From positions 1 to 5,776 of the forward strand of contig JAPLSR010000218.1 of assembly GCA_026398545.1 (NCBI GenBank): a DNA stretch of 5,776 nucleotides, in the 5' to 3' direction. The stretch is from Candidatus Sumerlaeota bacterium (lineage in GTDB: Bacteria; Sumerlaeota; Sumerlaeia; MWCT01). Below the pieces are notes generated by a model. It searched no databases, was not told the DNA's origin, and saw nothing but the letters and a program-made list of their open reading frames with translations. Below are positions 1-5,177 of this stretch, one piece after another. Made by a program: the position numbers and the translations under genes. Numbering within the stretch: position 1 is the first letter of the stretch; each line of letters opens with the position of its first letter.

Positions 1-257
1 TGTGCGGAACAAAGGGACGCATCATCTATGAATACTGGGGACCGTTCCGCATGAAACTCGCCGGTGATAAGGATTGGCGCATCCTTCCCATCCGGCGAGA
101 CATCAACCGCCGTTTCGAGGATGAACTCAGAAACTTCATCAGCATTATTGAGGGCAAAAAATCAGAAGGTCCCGGCGTTGAAGACGGCGTTCGCGCTAAT
201 GAGGTCATCGACTCAGCGTATCTCTCCGTGAAAGAGAAAAAATGGGTCTCGCTATGA
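1..257 (+). CDS. Gfo/Idh/MocA-family oxidoreductase, C-terminal fragment (5' end outside window)
   Basis: The frame is open from the left edge (first full codon at base 3) to a TGA at 255-257, giving 84 residues of a C-terminus. Visible features are GRIIYEYWGPFRMKLAG, then an arginine/aspartate-rich helix (RRDINRRFEDELRNFI), a short linker and EDGVRANEVIDSAYLSVKE near the end. The last pattern (a 'DG.RANEVIDAAY.S..E' helix followed by W.V/L) is the usual ending of Gfo/Idh/MocA NAD(P)-dependent sugar or inositol dehydrogenase-like proteins, in which this helix packs on the substrate domain. The nucleotide-binding domain lies outside the window, so substrate and cofactor cannot be judged. The ATG at 51 is internal, because the homologous-looking sequence continues upstream of it. 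The gene converges with the PIN gene across about 31 bases. Family assignment is from motif style only. Confidence 0.6.
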   Translation, partial: CGTKGRIIYEYWGPFRMKLAGDKDWRILPIRRDINRRFEDELRNFISIIEGKKSEGPGVEDGVRANEVIDSAYLSVKEKKWVSL

Positions 258-272
258 ATGGTAGTGATTAAC

Positions 273-298
273 ACCAGATATATTTTTACTAATCTGGT
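273..298. repeat. Inverted repeat between convergent genes
   Basis: ACCAGAT at 273-279 is the reverse complement of ATCTGGT at 292-298, with a 12-base AT-rich loop. It lies between the oxidoreductase stop (257) and the PIN toxin stop (289-291), and overlaps the last codons of the toxin. The place is right for a bidirectional terminator. However, the stem is only 7 bp and no T-run follows it on either strand (the run of T lies in the loop), so a terminator role is uncertain. Confidence 0.3.
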
Positions 299-693
299 AG
301 GATCAACGGAATCTTTTCTTTGCCATTCTTTCGATAAACTCGGAAATCCGTGTCTATGGTCAGAATTGTTGAATCTGGAATGATCTCTGAAAGGCGTACA
401 AGACATGCATCAGCTAAGGACATCGGGACATCACTATATTTCCCCATCAATTTGGAAATCGGGGGAACCTGATGATCCAATCGGAAAGGAACCTCAATAA
501 CACCTCTTTCCATCATCTTGAGAATACTCCGAGAGCCCTCTTTGAATAGGCTCAGGAGAAAACATGCCTCCGAGATGACCGACTCACAAGTAAAATACGG
601 CGCTTCAATATCTCCCCATTGAGATAATGACCATGAATGATAGGAATCATTACGATTTAGAAAGGCAACCAGCGGACCAGTATCCAGAATAAT
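289..693 (-). CDS. PIN-domain ribonuclease toxin (VapC-like); start codon abnormal or frameshifted
   Basis: The minus-strand frame is open from base 729 to a TAG at 291-289. Read from an ATT at 693 it gives 134 residues, the usual size of a PIN domain. It begins IILDTGPLVAFLNRND, the typical first strand with the catalytic Asp (D4). E42 follows in CESVISEACFLL, then D95 in SLADACLV, then D114/D116 in TIDTDF. This is the full acidic set of a Mg2+-dependent PIN nuclease, so the protein is probably an RNA-cleaving toxin paired with the antitoxin at 702-935. The start is odd: no ATG, GTG or TTG lies in this frame upstream of the catalytic Asp. An ATG at 700-698, one base after the antitoxin stop and six bases after GGGG (710-707), is in another frame that stops at 652-650. 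Removing one base between 697 and 688 would join them. The gene is therefore either frameshifted or uses ATT. The PIN call is firm; the start is not. Confidence 0.8.
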   Translation of the reverse strand: MILDTGPLVAFLNRNDSYHSWSLSQWGDIEAPYFTCESVISEACFLLSLFKEGSRSILKMMERGVIEVPFRLDHQVPPISKLMGKYSDVPMSLADACLVRLSEIIPDSTILTIDTDFRVYRKNGKEKIPLILPD

Positions 694-701
694 ATGGCAT
701 C

Positions 702-935
702 TTATTCCCCGTATCCGTTTAAGTGATTTTTATTAGAGGACAGATCAGAAGAGGCTTCCACACATCCGGCAAGGTCAACTGCCAGCTCGAGACAGGAGGG
801 ATGATTCACCTTTTCACCAGAATACATCTCAAGAGCCTCTTTAATCAAATCTTCCTTTTTCTGGCCGCTCTTGCGGGCAAGACGTTTCATTTGAGCATCA
901 AGTGTTCGGGATATTTGCAGAGATATGGTTTTCAT
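702..935 (-). CDS. Short ribbon-helix-helix (CopG-like) antitoxin of the PIN toxin
   Basis: This protein of 77 residues begins MKTISLQISRTLDAQMKRLA: a short beta strand followed by an amphipathic helix. A second helix (KKEDLIKEALEMYSGE) follows, giving the beta-helix-helix outline of CopG/Arc/MetJ antitoxins that bind their own promoter as dimers. The C-terminal half (Leu/Ala-rich, then a Ser/Asn-rich tail) has no motif I recognise and would be the part that wraps the toxin. An in-frame ATG at 986 would add 17 residues. I prefer 935 because the recognisable strand starts there, a GTGAG-like ribosome site lies just upstream, and promoter-like sequence lies near 986. The stop at 704-702 is one base before the ATG expected for the toxin, the usual tight coupling in such pairs. 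Confidence 0.65.
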   Translation of the reverse strand: MKTISLQISRTLDAQMKRLARKSGQKKEDLIKEALEMYSGEKVNHPSCLELAVDLAGCVEASSDLSSNKNHLNGYGE

Positions 936-1006
936 ATTAAACTCACATTCAAACAAATGTTGTATCTTCTTAATTACATTTTCCATGCAATGTCAAGCCA
1001 AATGAA

Positions 1007-1027
1007 AGTATATTAATGTCAGCATTA
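1007..1027 (-). promoter_or_regulatory. Possible promoter -10 and operator for the toxin-antitoxin pair
   Basis: On the minus strand TATACT (1012-1007, five of six matches to TATAAT) follows the inverted repeat TAATG-ctga-CATTA (1027-1014). A poor -35 match (CTGAAC) lies about 18 bases upstream of the TATACT, so the inverted repeat would sit in the spacer, where an autoregulating RHH antitoxin could bind. A separate TTGACA lies at 996-991 but has no good -10 at the right distance. The motif matches are short and could be chance. Confidence 0.3.
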
Positions 1028-1053
1028 GGGTTCAGAATAGTAAACATTATTTT

Positions 1054-2094
1054 CTATTTCAAGATTTCACCATTTTGAATACGGAAAAACTCTGTGGCAT
1101 AAATATGCATGTCCGGGGTGACTATGAGTGCCTCAACATCGGGCAGTCGCCGGATGAGTTTCATACCCTCATCGGGACCGAGGATGAAGATGGATGCGGA
1201 AAGACCCCTGACCGTCTGGAGGTCTGGGGTAACCACAGTCACACTGATGCACTTGTCCGCCGGTCGCCCTGTCCGCGGGTCAAGGATGTGGTGATACCGC
1301 TTGCCGCCTATATCCACAAACCGCTCATAATCCCCTGATGTGAAAACGGCGCGATTAGTGACGTCTATCTTCGTGATGAACTTCGATTGCTCCCGCGGGT
1401 GAAGGATGCCCACGCGCCAGGGGCGGCGGTTTGCATTAAGCCCCAGGGCATAAACATCACCACCGGCATTGACAAGGGCATCATTAAAGCCGCGTTTTTT
1501 TATGGCGTTCACCGCCCATTCAATGGCAGTTGCCTTTGCAATCCCGCCGAGATCAATTTCCATCCCCTCGTGCGCAAACCTGACGGTTTTATTTTTCTCG
1601 TCGAGTATAACATTTTTGTAATTCACCAGAGAGAGGGCGACGCGGATTGCCTCATCAGTGGGGATGCGGGGGGCTTCGGGTTTCAGGCTCCAGAGTTTTC
1701 CAACAGATGCGAATGTGATGTCAAAGGCACCCTCCGTCTTTTCTGAGAGCGCCAGTGCCTGCTGAACAACACCGAACGTCTCATTAGAAATTTTCACAGG
1801 CTCTCTGGCGGCACTTTTATTGACCCGTGAAATATCGCTATTCGGCAAATAAGCGCTCATAAGGGATTCGAGGCGTGATATTTCATCACGGGCGTCCTGT
1901 ATTGCAACAGCGGCGTCTTTTTCTCTTTCCGGCGGGCAGGGAATCTTGATCTCAATCAATGTGCCTATCCGGGGAAATTCCCGACTGACTTCGACCCATG
2001 CTTTTTTTCTCAAAAAGGCGGCGACGGATACGACCAATACCGCAAGGAAGAGGAAAAGCAGAATGCGTCTGTCTTTTTTTGAAAAGGGAGACAC
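1054..2094 (-). CDS. apbE: ApbE-family FAD:protein FMN transferase, membrane-anchored, with unusual Mg2+-site residues
   Basis: ApbE cleaves FAD and attaches FMN through a phosphoester to Thr in exported or membrane flavoproteins; its natural targets here are RnfG and RnfD. From the GTG at 2094 it has 346 residues. A hydrophobic segment at about 12-28, followed by RKK, suggests a signal anchor with no lipobox Cys, unlike the lipoprotein ApbE of E. coli. Family motifs run in order: SAYLPNSDISRVN, GAFDITF (122-125 for GAFD), IDLGGIAK (to 187), LVNAGGD (to 213) and YHHILDPRTGRP (about 267-278). The ADxxxT motif, whose Asp and Thr bind Mg2+ in characterised members, reads VRGLSAS here, with Arg296 and Ala300 at those two positions. 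The final gene of the operon, it starts one base after the rnfA stop if GTG is used. A TTG at 2115, seven codons upstream and overlapping rnfA, is the alternative. Neither start has a clear Shine-Dalgarno sequence, which suggests translational coupling. Confidence 0.93.
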   Translation of the reverse strand: MSPFSKKDRRILLFLFLAVLVVSVAAFLRKKAWVEVSREFPRIGTLIEIKIPCPPEREKDAAVAIQDARDEISRLESLMSAYLPNSDISRVNKSAAREPVKISNETFGVVQQALALSEKTEGAFDITFASVGKLWSLKPEAPRIPTDEAIRVALSLVNYKNVILDEKNKTVRFAHEGMEIDLGGIAKATAIEWAVNAIKKRGFNDALVNAGGDVYALGLNANRRPWRVGILHPREQSKFITKIDVTNRAVFTSGDYERFVDIGGKRYHHILDPRTGRPADKCISVTVVTPDLQTVRGLSASIFILGPDEGMKLIRRLPDVEALIVTPDMHIYATEFFRIQNGEILK

Positions 2095-2095
2095 G

Positions 2096-2674
2096 TTATT
2101 TCGCCAGACCGGCAAATCCGAGGAATGCCATGGACATAATCCCGGCAGTGATTAGAGAAATGGAAAAACCTCTGAAAGACCTGGGAATATTAGATAACGC
2201 CATTCTTTCACGAATCCCTGCAAAAATAAAAAGCGCAAGAGCAAATCCGCCGGAGGCTCCCAGGCTGTAAAAAAGTGCCTGAAGCGCATTATGGTCTTTG
2301 CGGATATTCAGAATCGCCACCCCCAGAACGGCACAGTTGGTGGTAATCAGAGGAAGATAAATTCCCAGTGCGAGATAAAGCGGTTGGCTGTATTTTTTCA
2401 GAATCATTTCAACAAGCTGGACAAGCGCGGCAATTACAAGAATAAAAGATAACGTCTGCAGATATTCGAGATGAAGGGGGTCGAGCAACAGTCTCTGGAC
2501 CACAAAGGCTGCCATGGCGGACATGGTTAAAACAAAAATAACCGCCAGTCCCATGCCCACAGCCGTATCAATTTTCCTCGACACCCCCAGATAGGGACAT
2601 ATTCCCAGAATCCAATGGAAAACCATGTTCTGAACGAGCATCGCATTGATAATCAGAATCACATAGGGAAGCAT
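2096..2674 (-). CDS. rnfA: Rnf complex membrane subunit RnfA
   Basis: RnfA is one of two related integral membrane subunits of the Rnf complex, which couples electron flow between ferredoxin and NAD+ to Na+ or H+ transport. The 192 residues match the family length and form about six hydrophobic helices. Hallmarks are LGICPYLGVS (Cys26) and LGIYLPLITTNCAVLGVA (Cys114). In RnfA/RnfE and NqrD/NqrE these two half-helix cysteines supply ligands to an iron-sulfur centre shared with the partner subunit, so this copy looks functional. The ATG at 2674 is preceded by AAAGGA at a normal distance, in a 23-base gap after rnfE. The C-terminus ends LAGLAK-like (GFAGLAK) and its TAA lies within a few bases of the apbE start. 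NqrE is the only real alternative. The tightly linked Rnf-like set, without NqrA or NqrF, favours RnfA. Confidence 0.93.
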   Translation of the reverse strand: MLPYVILIINAMLVQNMVFHWILGICPYLGVSRKIDTAVGMGLAVIFVLTMSAMAAFVVQRLLLDPLHLEYLQTLSFILVIAALVQLVEMILKKYSQPLYLALGIYLPLITTNCAVLGVAILNIRKDHNALQALFYSLGASGGFALALFIFAGIRERMALSNIPRSFRGFSISLITAGIMSMAFLGFAGLAK

Positions 2675-2697
2675 AGATTGAGTCCTTTCTCAAAGGT

Positions 2698-3303
2698 CTA
2701 TGATTTCTTTTCAGCCTTGAGCGATTCGATTTTATTCATGGCAGCCAACACCACACCAAGCGTGATAAACCCGCCCGCCGGCAATATCATCATAATAGCC
2801 GTTGGAGCGCCCTTCGCAAATACCTGCATCCCGAACCAGGTCCCCGAGCCCAGAATCTCACGAATCGTGCCGATTATAACCAGACCCCATGTGAAACCGA
2901 TGCCCATGCCAACGCCGTCCAATGCCGAGGCGAGAACGGGATTTTTCTGGGCAAAGGCTTCCGCCCTTCCAATGATGATACAATTCACAACAATCAGCGG
3001 AAGGAAAATCCCCAAAGCCGCATGTACCCCCGGAGCCACTGCGTGAACAATAAGATCCGTTACGGTAACGAATGTGGATATGACGACAATAAATATAGGG
3101 ATACGGATTTTACCCGGCGTAATATTTCTAAGCATCGATATGACAATGTTTGAGCCAACAAGAACAAAAATGACGCTGATGCCCATACCGATAGAATTAA
3201 TCGCCCTGTTGGATATTGCCAGCGTCGGACACATCCCCAGAACAATTCTGAACGTGGGATGCTCCTTCCACAATCCCTTAATCAGTTCGCCGAGGAGTTT
3301 CAT
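2698..3303 (-). CDS. rnfE: Rnf complex membrane subunit RnfE
   Basis: RnfE is the paralogue and partner of RnfA in the membrane core; the two pack in opposite orientation. It has 201 residues. A short N-terminal amphipathic part (LIKGLWKEHPTFRIVLG) leads into LGMCPTLAISN (Cys25), and ALGIFLPLIVVNCIIIGRAEAFA (about 96-118) holds Cys108. The pair Cys25/Cys108 corresponds to the iron-sulfur ligands known in this family. 'NCxIxGRAEAFA' is the form that separates RnfE/NqrD from RnfA/NqrE. About six membrane helices are visible, with a lysine-rich cytoplasmic tail (ESLKAEKKS). The ATG at 3303 has a weak G-rich ribosome site. The gap to rnfG is 64 bases, the widest within the operon, and I see no terminator in it. 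Confidence 0.93.
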   Translation of the reverse strand: MKLLGELIKGLWKEHPTFRIVLGMCPTLAISNRAINSIGMGISVIFVLVGSNIVISMLRNITPGKIRIPIFIVVISTFVTVTDLIVHAVAPGVHAALGIFLPLIVVNCIIIGRAEAFAQKNPVLASALDGVGMGIGFTWGLVIIGTIREILGSGTWFGMQVFAKGAPTAIMMILPAGGFITLGVVLAAMNKIESLKAEKKS

Positions 3304-3367
3304 TTTACTTGCCCACCCGTTGGAAGAATTGATTCACAGCACTTCCAAAAATGAAATTTTATACGGT

Positions 3368-3940
3368 TCACTTTGGGGACTTCTTAAATTCTTCAAACAT
3401 TTCAAGTCCCTTTTGAAACGCATCGCAGGCGGCGCGGGAAGATATTGTTGCCGCCGTTATCGCCTGAACATCCCCCCCGTCCTTCATAACCTTGAATTTG
3501 AAATTATGGAGACCCTTACCTTTGAACTGACTGCCGAAGTTTTCCGACATTATGTTGTCGCCCAGACCGGGGGTTTCTTTGTGGTCGGCGACAAATGCGT
3601 TGATTTCCACGCCGGCATCAATGCCAATGAGAAAAAGGATTGTCCCTCCGTATCCCTTGTCAGTCTCCGCTTCATAGGCATAACCCGTAATGGCGCCGTT
3701 TTTATCAAACCCATCTTGTATCTCAACATCCTTTCCCTTATATTTGAATTGCCTGACCTCGATTTTTTCCGTTCCCGCAGGTAATACCTGTCTCAGGGCA
3801 TCCTGCTTCTTCTTCGCCTCTACATCAGCTATGGGCTGTTTGGTTACATTATAAACCCAGGCGAGGATAGCAGAGGACACAATACATAACCCAAGAAGTA
3901 TACTGAAAATCTGCACGCTTGTAAATTCTTTCTTTGCCAT
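3368..3940 (-). CDS. rnfG: Rnf complex flavoprotein subunit RnfG (FMN-binding domain)
   Basis: RnfG carries a covalently bound FMN on the outer face of the membrane and passes electrons to or from RnfD. The 190-residue protein has one N-terminal membrane helix (about 8-30) and then an extracytoplasmic FMN-binding domain. Typical stretches are KGYGGTILFLIGID (about 95-108), HKETPGLGDNI (about 120-130) and the flavin attachment motif ITAATISSRA (161-170), in which Thr165 would take the FMN. The usual motif is D-x-x-[ST]-x-A-T; here the first position is Gln159 (QAITAAT), with an Asp two residues earlier. The ATG at 3940 has a strong AAGGAAGG ribosome site in the 10-base gap after the rnfD stop. 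NqrC is the homologue in the Nqr complex, but the short length and single Rnf-style domain fit RnfG better. Confidence 0.92.
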   Translation of the reverse strand: MAKKEFTSVQIFSILLGLCIVSSAILAWVYNVTKQPIADVEAKKKQDALRQVLPAGTEKIEVRQFKYKGKDVEIQDGFDKNGAITGYAYEAETDKGYGGTILFLIGIDAGVEINAFVADHKETPGLGDNIMSENFGSQFKGKGLHNFKFKVMKDGGDVQAITAATISSRAACDAFQKGLEMFEEFKKSPK

Positions 3941-3950
3941 ATATCCTTCC

Positions 3951-5024
3951 TTAAGCTTTCCGCGACATCATTGCCGGCTTTATACCATATCGAGGACCGC
4001 GAATATAACGGTCAATAAGAGGTGTAACTCCGTTCATGATGAGAATGGAAAAAGACACGCCTTCCGGATAACTCCCAAAAGTCCGAATAATGACGGTCAA
4101 AATTCCACAACCGAAACCGAAAACAAGCATTCCTCGTCCTGTGATGGGAGATGTGACCAGGTCCGTTGCCATGAAGATGGCGCCCAGCATCAGACCACCG
4201 GTAAGGATATGAAAAATCGGGTCGGCGTATTTCTCCGGGTTCACCAACCACAGGATACCTGTGAATATGAACACTGTGCCAATAAAGGAGACAGGTATCT
4301 GCCAGCGGATGATACTCATTGCAAGAAGGATGCACCCGCCGATGAGGAGCGCAAGAACGCTGGTTTCGCCAAGGCAACCGCCGCAGTTCCCAAGGAAAAG
4401 TCCCCATTTAGAAAGCGCCATCGCCTTTGCCGCCCCTTGCATCTTTAAGATGTTCAGCGGGGTGGCATAACTCGCAGCATCCACCACATCGCCGCGCGCC
4501 GGAATCCACTGCGTCATGTGTCGTGGAAATGATATCAAAAGAAACACGCGCGCCACAAGCGCCGGATTGAATGGATTCTGCCCCAGACCGCCGTAAACAT
4601 GTTTCCCGAGAAACATGGCTACAAGGGCGCCAATAACAACCATCCAGACAGGCACAACCGCCGATAAATTCATGGCAAGAAGCATCCCTGTCACAATTGC
4701 GCTCCCATCCAGCACCACATGCCGCCAATCTGTCTGAGGTTTGATAAATCGTGTGAAAATCGCCTCAAAAAACATGCATGAAATCACAGAGACGGCAATG
4801 ATTAGAATCACACGGGCGCCAAAGAAATAAATCCCGGCAAGACATGGGAGCAAAAGCGCCGCCACCACTGTGTACATGATTTTTTCTATGGACTGAGTAG
4901 TTGCAATGTGGGGGGAATATGCGATTACAAGAGACGGGATTCGCTCTTTCGGCTCCGGCTTGGTTTTCTGAAGATTTCCTGCATCCGCCGTACCATTCCG
5001 GGAACCTGTCGACTTTTCAGCCAT
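3951..5024 (-). CDS. rnfD: Rnf complex membrane flavoprotein subunit RnfD
   Basis: RnfD (homologue of NqrB) is the large membrane subunit with a covalent FMN and is thought to be central to ion translocation. Its 357 residues include a charged N-terminal tail of about 30 residues and then many hydrophobic helices. Signature stretches are SPHIATTQSIEKIMY (about 37-51), GGLGQNPFNPALVARVFL (145-162), the flavin motif DAASYATPLN (182-191, with Thr188 as attachment site), GNCGGCLGETS (212-222), FMATDLVTSPITGRG (284-298) and YPEGVSFSILIMN. The motif fits D-x-x-S-x-A-T fully, so it should be an ApbE substrate. It is the first gene of the operon. Normally rnfC lies just upstream, but here the next gene is the citF-like one. 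The ATG at 5024 has only AAGG about 12 bases before it. The N-terminal tail is long for the family, though no better start is visible before the first helix. Confidence 0.93.
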   Translation of the reverse strand: MAEKSTGSRNGTADAGNLQKTKPEPKERIPSLVIAYSPHIATTQSIEKIMYTVVAALLLPCLAGIYFFGARVILIIAVSVISCMFFEAIFTRFIKPQTDWRHVVLDGSAIVTGMLLAMNLSAVVPVWMVVIGALVAMFLGKHVYGGLGQNPFNPALVARVFLLISFPRHMTQWIPARGDVVDAASYATPLNILKMQGAAKAMALSKWGLFLGNCGGCLGETSVLALLIGGCILLAMSIIRWQIPVSFIGTVFIFTGILWLVNPEKYADPIFHILTGGLMLGAIFMATDLVTSPITGRGMLVFGFGCGILTVIIRTFGSYPEGVSFSILIMNGVTPLIDRYIRGPRYGIKPAMMSRKA

Positions 5025-5083
5025 GACGCTTTTGCCTTAAATTTTACGATGGAAAATAATTCGATTTAAAAAAAGCCAGAAAT

Positions 5084-5111
5084 ATTAAAGACGTCTTTTT
5101 TCATATTGCAA
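5084..5111 (-). promoter_or_regulatory. Candidate sigma70-type promoter of the rnfDGEA-apbE operon
   Basis: On the minus strand TTGCAA (5111-5106, four of six to TTGACA) and TTTAAT (5089-5084, five of six to TATAAT) are separated by 16 bases. It lies in the 153-base gap upstream of rnfD, with a transcript leader of roughly 50-55 bases that is A/T-rich. The location and fit make it the best promoter candidate in the window. The operon could also be read through from the citF-like gene, since no convincing terminator follows that gene. Confidence 0.45.
5087..5098. promoter_or_regulatory. Perfect 12-base palindrome, possible operator
   Basis: AAAGACGTCTTT is its own reverse complement without a mismatch. 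It falls between the proposed -35 and -10 of the rnfD promoter and overlaps the first bases of the -10. A dimeric repressor bound there would block RNA polymerase. With no loop it cannot act as a hairpin terminator. Which regulator might bind is unknown. Confidence 0.35.
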
Positions 5112-5177
5112 GAAAAATGATGTTGCACTTCCTATCTATATCCACTGATAGAAAACATGCTCAATCATCTTACTAAA

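Noticed and set aside
26..406. Minus-strand open frame of 126 codons across the left convergent region
   Set aside because: It covers both the oxidoreductase C-terminus and the PIN C-terminus, each better supported by conserved residues.
723..1016. Plus-strand open frame of 97 codons opposite the antitoxin
   Set aside because: The minus-strand frame gives a coherent beta-helix-helix protein coupled to a PIN gene; the plus frame gives nothing recognisable.
1387..1746. Plus-strand open frame of 119 codons opposite apbE
   Set aside because: It overlaps the conserved core of apbE and shows no family features or ribosome site of note.
2615..3046. Plus-strand open frame of 143 codons opposite rnfA and rnfE
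   Set aside because: It is antisense to conserved Rnf genes, and its composition is that of a reversed membrane protein.
3074..3784. Long plus-strand open frame of 236 codons opposite rnfE and rnfG
   Set aside because: It lies wholly antisense to two clear family members, has no recognisable motif and spans their intergenic gap. It is best explained as a codon-bias shadow.
1054..5024. Nqr (Na+-translocating NADH:quinone oxidoreductase) instead of Rnf
   Set aside because: NqrA and NqrF are absent and the sizes of the D and G subunits fit Rnf. However, RnfB and RnfC are also absent, so the assignment rests on subunit style.
5122..5152. CTATC...GATAG inverted repeat after the CitF-like gene as a terminator
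   Set aside because: The stem is only 5 bp with a 10-base loop and no T-run follows on the minus strand.
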